From Chryseobacterium sp. W4I1 (GTDB lineage Bacteria; Bacteroidota; Bacteroidia; Flavobacteriales; Weeksellaceae): DNA of 64,000 nt. The notes under the pieces are model-generated. The model was not told the origin of the DNA, searched no databases, and saw only the letters and a program-made list of their open reading frames with translations. The DNA lies in contig NZ_JAUSXQ010000001.1 of the NCBI RefSeq assembly GCF_030816115.1, positions 3,949,001 through 4,013,000 on the forward strand, in the 5' to 3' direction. Shown here one piece after another: positions 49,925-58,192 of the stretch (positions are counted from its first letter, which is position 1; every line of letters starts with the position of its first letter). The position numbers were made by a program, and so were the translations under genes.

Positions 49925-51451
49925 ATGAGTAACTCTTTATATCCCATATTCTTAAAGCTTGAAGAATTATCACTTCTGATCATCGGTGGCGGAAACATCG
50001 CTTTGGAAAAATTGCAGTCCGTTCTGGTGAACTCTCCTGAGGCACGTATTAAACTTGTAGCAAAAGAAATTAGTGATCAGGTCAGAGCGCTTAAGCAAAA
50101 CTATCCCAATTTGACCCTGCATGAAAGATCTTACACTGATAATGATTTCAACAGTGCAGATCTCGCCATTGTAGCTGTTAATGATATCTCTCTCGCTGAA
50201 CGGATCCGTATCAGAGCCCATCAGCATAATATACTTGTTAATATTGCGGATAAACCAAGTCTGTGTGATTTTTATCTGGGCTCAATTGTAAGAAAGGGAG
50301 ATCTTAAAATTGCAGTCTCTACCAATGGAAAGTCTCCCACAGTAGCCAAAAGACTGCGCGAAGTTTTGACAGAAACCATTCCGGACGAAGAAATGGAAGG
50401 CCTGCTGGATAATATGCAGCATATCCGGAACCAGCTGAAAGGTGATTTTACCTACAAAGTAAAAGAGCTGAACCGGTTGACAACAAGCTATCTTGATGAA
50501 AAAAACAATCAGCCCACTGAAACAAAACTGGAGATTGAAAAACTCATCAACATCACCAAAACGGTCCAGAGAAGAGCCAATATCTATCTGGGAATCATCG
50601 GAGTTTTGGTCCTTATCGGAGTATTGGCCCTGATTATTTTCCAGTTCAATCTGTCAGGGGATATTCAGACCTTTCTCAGCAAAGATGGACATATTTTTTA
50701 CTGGATGCTGCTGGCGGGTTTTCTGGCAGAAATCGTTGCCGGGTCTATGGGCATGGGATACGGAGTAATCTGTACGACCATTCTTTTGCTTCTGAATGTT
50801 CCGCCTCCGGTAGTGAGTGCCAGTATTCACTCTGCAGAATCTTTTACTTCGGCAGCCGGAAGCATCAGCCATTACAAATTAGGAAATGTGAATAAAAAAA
50901 TGGTGTGGATTTTATTTCCTGTGGCAGCAGTAGGCGCTTTTATCGGAGCATTTGCGTTGTCTCATTTCGGAGAACAGTATGCTCATATTGTAAAGCCGGT
51001 CATTGCCTGCTATACCCTTTATCTGGGAATTAATATCCTTAGAAATGCTTTTAAAGGGAAAAATAATAGATCAGGAAATAGCAGGCCAAAAAAGAGAACG
51101 AATCTCAGAATTCTTGGCTTAGCTGGAGGATTTATAGATTCTTTTGCCGGAGGAGGCTGGGGACCTCTGGTTACCGGAACACTGATCAAGGAGGGTAGAA
51201 CACCACGATATGTGGTAGGTAGCTCAACGATGGCTAAGTTTTTATTGACTGTAATAAGTGCTTTGACCTTTATTTTTACTATCGGGATCCATCACTGGAA
51301 CATTGTGCTCGGACTTCTTTTAGGCGGCGTTTTTACCGCTCCTTTTTCTGCGATGTTTGCATCACGGCTTCCGGCAAAAAAGATGTTTGCTGTCGTGGGT
51401 GTTGTGGTGATTATCATGAGTCTTATTACCATTATAAAATCATTAATATAA
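49925..51451 (+). CDS. Precorrin-2 dehydrogenase fused to a TSUP (TauE/SafE) transporter
   Basis: This 508-residue protein has two parts. The N-terminal 200 residues match the siroheme-synthase N-terminal domain (CysG-N/Met8/SirC): LSLLIIGGGNIALEKLQSVL binds NAD, NILVNIADKPSLCDFYLGSI and IAVSTNGKSPTVAKRLRE follow. The second half (about 218-508) has around eight hydrophobic helices with LAGFLAEIVAGSMGMGYGV and GLAGGFIDSFAGGGWGPLVT, the repeated motifs of sulfite/anion exporters of the TauE/SafE group. It could oxidise precorrin-2 to sirohydrochlorin and export sulfite or another anion. The frame is open throughout, so the fusion is real in this assembly. Chelatase activity is uncertain. Confidence 0.93.
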   Translation: MSNSLYPIFLKLEELSLLIIGGGNIALEKLQSVLVNSPEARIKLVAKEISDQVRALKQNYPNLTLHERSYTDNDFNSADLAIVAVNDISLAERIRIRAHQHNILVNIADKPSLCDFYLGSIVRKGDLKIAVSTNGKSPTVAKRLREVLTETIPDEEMEGLLDNMQHIRNQLKGDFTYKVKELNRLTTSYLDEKNNQPTETKLEIEKLINITKTVQRRANIYLGIIGVLVLIGVLALIIFQFNLSGDIQTFLSKDGHIFYWMLLAGFLAEIVAGSMGMGYGVICTTILLLLNVPPPVVSASIHSAESFTSAAGSISHYKLGNVNKKMVWILFPVAAVGAFIGAFALSHFGEQYAHIVKPVIACYTLYLGINILRNAFKGKNNRSGNSRPKKRTNLRILGLAGGFIDSFAGGGWGPLVTGTLIKEGRTPRYVVGSSTMAKFLLTVISALTFIFTIGIHHWNIVLGLLLGGVFTAPFSAMFASRLPAKKMFAVVGVVVIIMSLITIIKSLI

Positions 51452-51617
51452 ATGCTTTTGAAGGGAAAGTTCCTGTGGGAAATAATATATTTGATTTCTT
51501 GGATCGCTTATCAGGGACTGCATATCAGTTATTGAAATTTTGAATCGGATATAAATATTTGAAAATCAAAATAATGTTAGATTTGTATGTACCGTATATA
51601 AACTTGTTTAGTTTTAT

Positions 51618-51625
51618 TATATTTG
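51618..51625 (+). promoter_or_regulatory. -7 promoter box of the HMG-CoA lyase gene
   Basis: TATATTTG matches TAnnTTTG 19 bases before the start codon. The nearest TTG is only 11 bases upstream of it, so a -33 element is uncertain. Confidence 0.45.
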
Positions 51626-51644
51626 AGAAAATCAAAAAGTAAAA

Positions 51645-52493
51645 ATGTTTCTTACTGAATGTCCTAGAGATGCCATGCAGGGTTGGGGAGAATTTATCCC
51701 TACCGGCAAAAAAATAGATTACATCAACTCTCTGATGGAAGTTGGCTTTGATGTTTTGGACTGTCTGAGCTTTGTTTCTCCGAAAGCAATTCCTCAAATG
51801 GCTGATTCTGATGAGGTGGCCGAAAACATCGATAAATCCCTATCCCATACTAAAGTCTCTGCAATCATCGGAAACTATAGAGGTGCCGAAAAAGCATTAA
51901 AACATCAGACTGTAGATATTTTAGGCTTTCCGTTTTCTATTTCGGAAACGTTTCAGCACAGGAATACCAATAAAAACCAGGAAGAGGCTTTTGAAGAGGT
52001 CATCAGAATGCTTGAACTGACCAAAAGTGAAGGAAAGCAGCTGAATATCTATTTTTCTATGGCTTTTGGAAACCCTTACGGAGAAATGTGGAAATGGGAA
52101 GATGTAGATTTCTGGGCAAAAAGATTTTCAGAGATCGGAATTACCGATGTTCTGCTTTCTGATACCACAGGTGTTGCTACTCCTGAGACAATTGCGCTTT
52201 TATTCGAAAAAATTCCGTCAAAATACCCTGAGATTAACTTCGGAGGACATTTTCATAACCGTTACGAAGACTCATATTCAAAACTGAAAGCTGCTTACGA
52301 CAAAGGCTGCAGAAGGTTTGATAGTGCAATTAAAGGAATCGGAGGTTGCCCCATGGCCAAAGATGATCTGGTAGGAAATATGCCCACAGAACAGGTCATC
52401 AATTTTATGAGCGTAGAAAAAGCAGAACACAAACTAAACCTGCTGAATTTTGAAAGTTCATATAATAAGGCAAAGGATATTTTTCATTTTTAA
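51645..52493 (+). CDS. Hydroxymethylglutaryl-CoA lyase
   Basis: This 282-residue TIM-barrel enzyme splits HMG-CoA into acetyl-CoA and acetoacetate, in leucine degradation. The N-terminus has TECPRDAMQGWGEF with the catalytic Arg-Asp pair, and GGHFHNRYEDSYSKLKAAYD has the metal-binding His-x-His. GIGGCPMAKDDLVGNMPTE has the catalytic cysteine. SMAFGNPYGEMW is the other conserved loop. The usual DGLQ of the family is DAMQ here. The function is likely conserved. Other HMGL-like lyases are possible. Confidence 0.9.
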   Translation: MFLTECPRDAMQGWGEFIPTGKKIDYINSLMEVGFDVLDCLSFVSPKAIPQMADSDEVAENIDKSLSHTKVSAIIGNYRGAEKALKHQTVDILGFPFSISETFQHRNTNKNQEEAFEEVIRMLELTKSEGKQLNIYFSMAFGNPYGEMWKWEDVDFWAKRFSEIGITDVLLSDTTGVATPETIALLFEKIPSKYPEINFGGHFHNRYEDSYSKLKAAYDKGCRRFDSAIKGIGGCPMAKDDLVGNMPTEQVINFMSVEKAEHKLNLLNFESSYNKAKDIFHF

Positions 52494-52509
52494 TTAAAGA
52501 TTCTTCTTT

Positions 52510-52584
52510 CGCAGATTTTACAGATAAAGCAGATAGAATTGCTTTAAAAATATAAGAAAATCTGCGTAATCTGTCAAATCTGCG
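52510..52584. repeat. Intergenic inverted repeat (CGCAGATTTTACAGAT)
   Basis: CGCAGATTTTACAGAT at 52510-52525 and ATCTGTCAAATCTGCG at 52569-52584 are inverted copies matching at 15 of 16 positions. The words AATCTGCG and CAGAT recur inside. No T-run follows. Confidence 0.7.
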
Positions 52585-52602
52585 AGACAAAATAAATCAA
52601 CA

Positions 52603-52643
52603 GAAGCGGGTTTTAGCCCGCTTTCGTATTTAAAAATCAGCCA
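52603..52643. repeat. REP-like hairpin element
   Basis: AGCGGG and CCCGCT form a stem around TTTTAG, followed by TTCGTATTTAAAAATCAGCC. A degenerate copy is present at 22508-22541. Such GC-rich palindromes resemble REP elements. No REP-associated transposase gene was found in this window. Confidence 0.6.
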
Positions 52644-52674
52644 AAACCTATAATTTAATCCCAAAACCAACAAA

Positions 52675-53511
52675 ATGTCACCCATCATTTCACCATCAGA
52701 ATTAAAAAAGAATCTATCAGAAAACCTCATCATTCTTGATGCCAGAGTAGGAAAAGAGATCTATCAGAACTACCTTGAGAAACATATCAAAGGAGCCCGT
52801 TTTATAGATATGGATAAAGATCTGGCTGAGATTGGTGAAAATGCTGCTTTTGGAGGACGACATCCGCTTCCGGGTGTTGAAAAATTTGCTGAAACGCTTG
52901 CGAATCTTGGCGTTTTAGAAGATTCCCATGTGGTGATTTATGATGATAAAAGCGGAGCTAATGCAGCAGCAAGAGCCTGGTGGATGCTAAGATCTTTCGG
53001 ATTACAAAATGTACAGGTTTTAGATGGCGGAATTCAGTCTGCCGAAAAAGAAGGTATAGAATTTTCCTCGGGCGTAGAAACATTTGAAACATCTCCAGTA
53101 ATAAAAAAAGAAGATTGGCTTCTTCCATTAAAACGTTTGGAAGATGTTGAAAATGAATTAATAAACCATTCATCGACTGTAATAGATGTAAGAGATGCTT
53201 ACCGTTATAAAGGCGAGTCTGAACCTATTGATTTAGTGGCCGGACATATACCCGGAGCCATCAATATCCCGTTCTCGGAAAACCTGGATCAAAATGGTAA
53301 TTTCCTTAAACCAGAAGTTTTAAAAGAAAAATACACGAAACTTTTAAATGATAAACCTCAGCACCTCATCATCCATTGCGGATCTGGTGTTACGGCATGT
53401 CATACTATTTTAGCTTTGAATTATGCCGGTTTCCCTATCCCAGATCTTTATGTGGGTTCATGGAGCGAATGGAGCCGTAGAGAAGGAAAGGAGATAGCTA
53501 AGGAAGAGTAA
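52675..53511 (+). CDS. Rhodanese-type sulfurtransferase (3-mercaptopyruvate-type)
   Basis: This 278-residue protein has two rhodanese domains. The first (about 1-125) has HIKGARFIDMDKDLAE and YDDKSGANAAARAWW but no catalytic Cys in the loop, as is usual for the inactive half. The second (about 160-275) has IDVRDAYRYKGESEPIDLVA, HIPGAINIP and IIHCGSGVTACHTIL, with the catalytic Cys235 in CGSGVTA. It ends YVGSWSEWS. The CGSGVTA loop is typical of the 3-mercaptopyruvate type; SseA is likely but the donor cannot be fixed. Proximity to the cys genes fits sulfur metabolism. Confidence 0.93.
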   Translation: MSPIISPSELKKNLSENLIILDARVGKEIYQNYLEKHIKGARFIDMDKDLAEIGENAAFGGRHPLPGVEKFAETLANLGVLEDSHVVIYDDKSGANAAARAWWMLRSFGLQNVQVLDGGIQSAEKEGIEFSSGVETFETSPVIKKEDWLLPLKRLEDVENELINHSSTVIDVRDAYRYKGESEPIDLVAGHIPGAINIPFSENLDQNGNFLKPEVLKEKYTKLLNDKPQHLIIHCGSGVTACHTILALNYAGFPIPDLYVGSWSEWSRREGKEIAKEE

Positions 53512-53727
53512 GGCTGGAAAATGGAAGAGGAGACTGAAGTTACTGTAGCCTTAATAATTTCTTCTTCAAACTCATCATATTGAAAATTGAATGTTAAAGA
53601 GAAAAACCCGGAAAATTTCCGGGTTTGTATTGTATTTGATGTAGCAAAGAAGTTATATGGGAAGAGAGTGATTTTATGAGCTCCAAAAGCTTCCATCCTC
53701 GTGCTTCTATCTTCCTTGCTTTAATCT
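53512..53727. repeat. Intergenic imperfect inverted repeat between convergent genes, copy 3
   Basis: The left end reads GGCTGGAAAATGGAAGAGGA then TGAAGTTACTGTAGCC and TAATAATTTCTTCTTC. The right end reads AAGCTTCCATCCTC and CTTCTATCTTCCTTGCTTTA. The order, words (GGAAG, GAAGTTACTGT, TTCCATC) and convergent setting match copies at 17241-17402 and 32085-32244. A separate strong terminator lies in the middle (53602-53628). Confidence 0.6.
53602..53628. terminator. Terminator between the rhodanese gene and the SufT-like gene
   Basis: AAACCCGGAAA and TTTCCGGGTTT form a perfect 11-bp palindrome with a single A between. In solution the loop would be larger. It is followed by GTATTG on the forward strand and TTCTCTTTAACATT on the reverse strand, so neither T-run is ideal. 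Confidence 0.6.
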
Positions 53728-54054
53728 TTAAAGCATTCCCAATTCAAACTTTGCTTCTTCGCTCATCATATCCTTATTCCAGCTTGGCTCGAATGTAAGT
53801 TCTAAGTCTACGCTTTTCACACCTTCCACTTCTCCTACCTTATCTTTCACTTCCTGCGGCAGCGTTTCTGCAACCGGGCAGTTCGGGGTAGTAAGGGTCA
53901 TTATAATTTTTACATCGCCATCCTCGGAGATCTGTACATCATATATCAGCCCTAATTCGTAGATATCTACCGGAATTTCCGGGTCGTATACGGATTTTAA
54001 GACCTTGATGATTTCCTCACCAATGTCAGCAATTTGATCGTCTGTAAATTTCAT
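53728..54054 (-). CDS. SufT/PaaD-like MIP18 family Fe-S assembly protein (DUF59)
   Basis: This 108-residue protein has the DUF59 core: IIKVLKSVYDPEIPVDIYELGLIYDVQ, IIMTLTTPNCPVAETLPQEV and VDLELTFEPSWNKDMMS. The TPNCP cysteine is the conserved residue of the family. Members help mature Fe-S proteins (SufT, MIP18) or act in aromatic degradation (PaaD). No paa genes are near, so Fe-S assembly is the likely role. It is the last gene in a tight reverse-strand cluster, three bases after the exonuclease gene. Confidence 0.9.
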   Translation of the reverse strand: MKFTDDQIADIGEEIIKVLKSVYDPEIPVDIYELGLIYDVQISEDGDVKIIMTLTTPNCPVAETLPQEVKDKVGEVEGVKSVDLELTFEPSWNKDMMSEEAKFELGML

Positions 54055-54057
54055 TTT

Positions 54058-54759
54058 TTAATCTAGATTGATATTCCTTTTCAACAAATCTTCCTGACGC
54101 ATTCGCCGGAAAACATTTGCCAAAGTTAAGACATCTTTTTCACAATAGTCCACAATTCGCTGCAAGTCTTTCTCTATGTAGTAGATTGATGAAACCATTG
54201 AGCCGTCTATATCATCTTTTGGGGTAGGAATTCCAAAAACGTGAGCCAGTAATTCCAATGAAACGAAGCTTTTATAATCTCCGAATTTCCAAAGCTCCAT
54301 CGTATCGATATGCGGAATTTCCCATGGCTTTTTTCCAAACATCTGAAAAGGGATCGGGGGCTGGATTCCATTAATCAGGTATCGTCTTGCAATCCAGGGA
54401 AAATCAAATTCTTTTCCGTTGTGGGCACAAAGGATCACATTATTCAGTCTCGGGCTGTTAAAAATTTCCCCAAACTCCTGAAGCATTTTCTTTTCATCGT
54501 GGCCTGAAAAGCTTTTGATTTTTAAAGTATCATTCTTTTCCACCATTCCGATCGTAATGCAGATGATCTTTCCGAACTCGGCCATAATTCCTGCCCGGTC
54601 GTAGAATTCAGCAGCGGTGACCTCTTCTTTTCTCTGAAACCTGGTTTTCTTCTCCCAAAGTTTCTGTTCGGTTTCAGGCAATACTTCCCATGATTCTGAT
54701 CCCGGAACGGTCTCAATATCAAGGAATAAAATCTTTTCTAATGGAATGTGTTGTATCAT
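54058..54759 (-). CDS. DEDDy-type 3'-5' exonuclease, PolB-like
   Basis: This 233-residue nuclease has the DEDD signature: FLDIETVPG with Asp14 and Glu16, NVILCAHNGKEFDFPWIARR, and a third motif RIVDYCEKDVLTLANVF with the Tyr and Asp of the DEDDy class. HIDTMELWKFGDYKSFVSLELLAHVFG lies between. It is a predicted 3'-5' DNA or RNA exonuclease of the PolB-like kind, common in flavobacteria. It probably works alone in DNA repair, but that is inferred. Confidence 0.88.
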   Translation of the reverse strand: MIQHIPLEKILFLDIETVPGSESWEVLPETEQKLWEKKTRFQRKEEVTAAEFYDRAGIMAEFGKIICITIGMVEKNDTLKIKSFSGHDEKKMLQEFGEIFNSPRLNNVILCAHNGKEFDFPWIARRYLINGIQPPIPFQMFGKKPWEIPHIDTMELWKFGDYKSFVSLELLAHVFGIPTPKDDIDGSMVSSIYYIEKDLQRIVDYCEKDVLTLANVFRRMRQEDLLKRNINLD

Positions 54760-54774
54760 ATGTGTTGATGTTTT

Positions 54775-55122
54775 TTATCCGATCGGCATTCCGTTTTTTA
54801 CAGGTAATGAAGGCGTTAAAAGCGTGACATCACTTTTGTTTTCTCCATATACTCCCATGACAAGACATTCGCTGAAGAAATTAGCGATCTGTTTTTTAGG
54901 AAAATTGACGACAGCCATTACCTGTTTTCCTATAAGCTCTTCTTTTTGGTAGAGGGAAGTGATCTGTGCAGATGATTTTTTAATGCCAAGATCTCCGAAA
55001 TCAATTTCCAGTTGGTAAGAAGGATTTCTGGCTTTCTCAAAATCGGTAACTGAAATTATCGTTCCGCATCGCATATCTATTTTTTCAAAGTCTGTCCAGG
55101 ATATTTCCGGTTTTATAGTCAT
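54775..55122 (-). CDS. csaA: tRNA-binding-domain protein, CsaA-like
   Basis: This 115-residue protein is a single OB-fold tRNA-binding domain. DFEKIDMRCGTIISVTDFEKARNPSYQLEIDF begins the fold, and VMAVVNFPKKQIANFFSECLVMGVYGE is the second conserved part. CsaA from Bacillus is a chaperone-like tRNA-binding protein of secretion; the flavobacterial role is not established. It shares four bases with the upstream HExxH gene. Confidence 0.88.
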   Translation of the reverse strand: MTIKPEISWTDFEKIDMRCGTIISVTDFEKARNPSYQLEIDFGDLGIKKSSAQITSLYQKEELIGKQVMAVVNFPKKQIANFFSECLVMGVYGENKSDVTLLTPSLPVKNGMPIG

Positions 55123-55628
55123 GATAATGAATTGATTAAGTGTTCTATTTCTATTTTTTCTATAGCATATTTCTGTTGCAGTTCTGATCCTTCACCCATT
55201 CTTTTATAATATTCAAGAGCTTTACCTCCAAAAAACTTTTTATGAAAATCTGAGAACTCAGGAACCTGCGGAAAGACCTTGTGAAAAAGCATTTCATAGT
55301 ATGCCTGGAATTCCCGTTCGTTTTTATCTTCGATAACTTGACCGGGAGCTTTCTGCCGTACATGAAGCATTTCATGGGCTACCATATTCAGAACAAGATT
55401 CAGATCAAAATCAAATAAATTCTTAGGGATCATTACTTTCTGAGGTCCTCCCAATTCTCCCTCTGCAGTTAAAAGCATGGACGTGGGAGACCGTTCCTCC
55501 CTGAAGCCGAAACCTGCAAAATTTTCATGTTCCAGATCAAAAGAATGGATTAAAAATTGAGCGGCATCCAGAATCTGGTCGTGTTCTTTGTAAGCCTCAA
55601 GGTGTAAGTTGATCTGCTCGAAATTCAT
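55119..55628 (-). CDS. Hypothetical protein with HExxH zinc-metallopeptidase motif
   Basis: This 169-residue protein has NMVAHEMLHVRQKAPGQ, a His-Glu-x-x-His zinc motif, with Glu-containing NEREFQAYYEMLFHKVFPQ a little downstream that could give the third ligand (as in gluzincins). No signal peptide is present, so it is probably cytosolic. It is the first gene of the cluster and overlaps csaA by four bases. I do not recognise a named family. Confidence 0.7.
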   Translation of the reverse strand: MNFEQINLHLEAYKEHDQILDAAQFLIHSFDLEHENFAGFGFREERSPTSMLLTAEGELGGPQKVMIPKNLFDFDLNLVLNMVAHEMLHVRQKAPGQVIEDKNEREFQAYYEMLFHKVFPQVPEFSDFHKKFFGGKALEYYKRMGEGSELQQKYAIEKIEIEHLINSLS

Positions 55629-55683
55629 TCAGAATATGTTTAAACAAATGTATTAAAATATTGGTTTTGATAATCTCATAAAT

Positions 55684-57912
55684 TTACTTTGTTCTATTTT
55701 TAATATCATCAGAAGCATTATTAAAATTACGTACTTTTTCAATTTTTTTGTTTCCGAAGTTATAAGAGATAGAAATATTTAATTGGCGTGGATAATTATA
55801 AATATTCACATAATTATAATTTCCATTTTGTTGAGGATCATTAATTATAACTCTATTTGTGTTTAAAACATCATCAACGCTTCCTGTAAATGTCCAATCT
55901 TTCCATATTTTTTTGAGCCCTATTTCCAGACTTCCTAATGGTTTTAGCTGTCCCAATTCTATTTGGTAATTGCCAACATACCAATAATTAATGCTTGCAA
56001 ACCAGGTTTTAGCGTGATCAAGTCTTATATTATTGTTAACTGCAACCGTAATTCCATTTGATTTTTTGGTATTAATATAAGCCGGAAATTTTTCACCGGT
56101 TAATGGATCTGTATCGATGGTTCCATTATTAATGTTATGCTGTATTCCCAGACTCACATTGGTATTCCAATATTGTTTAAAAAAAGATTTTTGAAAACCG
56201 ATTGTAAAATTTAATTCCTGGCGGTCACCAAAATTTGTTCTTATATACCTCAGTACATTTACAGGATTACCATTCATATTAATTTGTCCCTGTAAAGGTA
56301 TTTGTAAGATAACGTCTTTATAATATTTATGGCTTATAATGAAGAAATATGAATTTTTGAACATATAGTTGAGCTCCTGTGAATAGACTGCGGATGCTTT
56401 CATAAATGGATTATTCTGAACATAATTAGTTTCTGTTAAGTATGTTCTTACTGGATTCACTTCCCAAAAGGAAGGTCTCTTCATACGACCTGAAAAAGAA
56501 TAGGAAAGGTTGTTGTCTTTATTAATTGAATAATTCAGATTTAAGTAAGGCAAAATATTACTGTAGCTTCTCTTAAGGTTGCTTAAATTTTCATTCTGAG
56601 CATTATTAGAATTACCTTTATTTTGTGTTAATTCATATCGGATTCCAGCTTTTGCTGAGAGTTTATCACTTACTTTCTTTTCTAGAGTTAAATATCCTCC
56701 GTAAATATTCTCCAGATAAAAAAAGTGATTAGGATTCCTAATGGTGCTATTGGTGGCAAACTGATACAGACTTGTTTCTGTGTCATTATCTGTTTTGGTA
56801 TAGCTGTAATTTCCGCCCAATGATAAGATGATATCATTTTTAAATTTCTTAATGTAATCTATTGTAGTAGAAAAACTATTAATAATCTGTGGAGTTTCCT
56901 GAGTAATCCGGCTTATACTTTCTCCTGTATTCCCATTGGAATCTGCTGCTAATGTTGTATTGATACTTTGCTGTTTTTTTCTAAAATTTAAGTATGCCGC
57001 ATTTATATTGAGTTTACTGCCCAGTGAATCTGTTTTTAATTCATAATTTAAATTAACAGAATTATTGTACGATTGTGTATTTTCATAGTTTATACTTCGG
57101 TTATAGTCAGTTTTCCAAGTATTACCATTGCGCGTGTTTACGGTATTAAATAAGTTAGTCATAGAGTTGGCGCTTTTATTATACCAAATATTATAGCTCA
57201 ATGCAAGACTACTTTTATTATTTAAAGTATAATCTATATTTACATAACCACCATAATCTTTGTTCGGAATAGAAACGGTTCCTTCCGACTGATTTGATGC
57301 TATATTATTACCATTTTCTAATATATAATATTGCCGTTTGGTGTTTTCTCCACTATTAAAATTTGAATTAATTCCGAGCTTATTTTTTCTATAATTAATA
57401 GAGGCTCCCATTCCCTGGTTATTATAGTATCCTTGATTATTATTCATTCTTATACTCCCATTTAGCCCATTTTCTGTTACCTTTTTTAGAATAATATTAA
57501 TAACTCCATCTGAGGATTCCACTTGAAATTCACTGCCGGGCATTGTAATAATCTCTATTTTTTGTATACTTTCGGATGGCATACTTTTTAAAAAGGTTGC
57601 CAGAGCATCAGAATCCATCTGAGATTTTTTCCCATTGATGTATATTACCGCGTTTGATTTTCCGGCAATTCGTAACGTTTTATCATCCATTGATGAGATG
57701 AGAGGAGTTTCTTTTAAAAGACTAAAAGCTGTACTTCCTTTTGCTGAAGGGGATGCTCCTATATCATATACAAATCTGTCATTTTTTCTCTGGAATTTAT
57801 TTTTTGTTAATATAATTTCATTGATTGTTTTTGTAGCTATTGTATCTTTTTTTTCTTGTGCAGTTATCATGATACTGTTCAAAACTAAGATTAAGAAGAT
57901 TTGATATTTCAT
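55684..57912 (-). CDS. Outer-membrane beta-barrel / TonB-dependent receptor-like protein, AT-rich
   Basis: This 742-residue protein has a signal peptide (KYQIFLILVLNSIMITAQ), a plug-like region (GSTAFSLLKETPLISSMDD, LATFLKSMPSESIQKIEII, DGVINIILKK) and a barrel ending LNISISYNFGNKKIEKV. It belongs to the group in which an outer-membrane barrel follows a short plug (OMP_b-brl_3). Asn/Thr/Tyr-rich strands and a more AT-rich codon choice than its neighbours suggest transfer or drift. The ATG at 57912 is chosen since it directly precedes the signal peptide; an earlier ATG at 57963 is unlikely. The substrate is unknown. Confidence 0.85.
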   Translation of the reverse strand: MKYQIFLILVLNSIMITAQEKKDTIATKTINEIILTKNKFQRKNDRFVYDIGASPSAKGSTAFSLLKETPLISSMDDKTLRIAGKSNAVIYINGKKSQMDSDALATFLKSMPSESIQKIEIITMPGSEFQVESSDGVINIILKKVTENGLNGSIRMNNNQGYYNNQGMGASINYRKNKLGINSNFNSGENTKRQYYILENGNNIASNQSEGTVSIPNKDYGGYVNIDYTLNNKSSLALSYNIWYNKSANSMTNLFNTVNTRNGNTWKTDYNRSINYENTQSYNNSVNLNYELKTDSLGSKLNINAAYLNFRKKQQSINTTLAADSNGNTGESISRITQETPQIINSFSTTIDYIKKFKNDIILSLGGNYSYTKTDNDTETSLYQFATNSTIRNPNHFFYLENIYGGYLTLEKKVSDKLSAKAGIRYELTQNKGNSNNAQNENLSNLKRSYSNILPYLNLNYSINKDNNLSYSFSGRMKRPSFWEVNPVRTYLTETNYVQNNPFMKASAVYSQELNYMFKNSYFFIISHKYYKDVILQIPLQGQINMNGNPVNVLRYIRTNFGDRQELNFTIGFQKSFFKQYWNTNVSLGIQHNINNGTIDTDPLTGEKFPAYINTKKSNGITVAVNNNIRLDHAKTWFASINYWYVGNYQIELGQLKPLGSLEIGLKKIWKDWTFTGSVDDVLNTNRVIINDPQQNGNYNYVNIYNYPRQLNISISYNFGNKKIEKVRNFNNASDDIKNRTK

Positions 57913-58144
57913 ATATTTTGTGTTTTTTAAATTTAATGTATTACAATGTAGCTTGCTATGCATAATAAATAGGTGTAATTATTACTTTAATTATAAATCT
58001 CTCATTATAAAACAATTGTAATATGTCAAATATTACATCATGAACTCGATTATGTTTTGATCTACTCTAAAAAACTGTTGATTGTGTATTATTTTATTAG
58101 ATATTTATAAATTTTCAAACTAAATTATTTAGTCTGATACAACG
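57913..58144. other. AT-rich gap between the receptor and protease genes
   Basis: About 230 bases without any gene. The receptor promoter should lie in the part nearest 57913-57980 on the reverse strand; only a weak TACATTG box is seen. The far end leads into the protease terminator. Confidence 0.4.
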
Positions 58145-58175
58145 AAAAGAGCCTGACTTGTAGCCAGGCTCTTCA
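58145..58175 (-). terminator. Terminator of the caspase-protease pair
   Basis: AAGAGCCTG pairs perfectly with CAGGCTCTT around a nine-base loop. On the reverse strand TTTTCGTTG follows. It is 18 bases past the stop of the trypsin-like gene. Confidence 0.85.
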
Positions 58176-58192
58176 GTAAACAAATAAATTGG

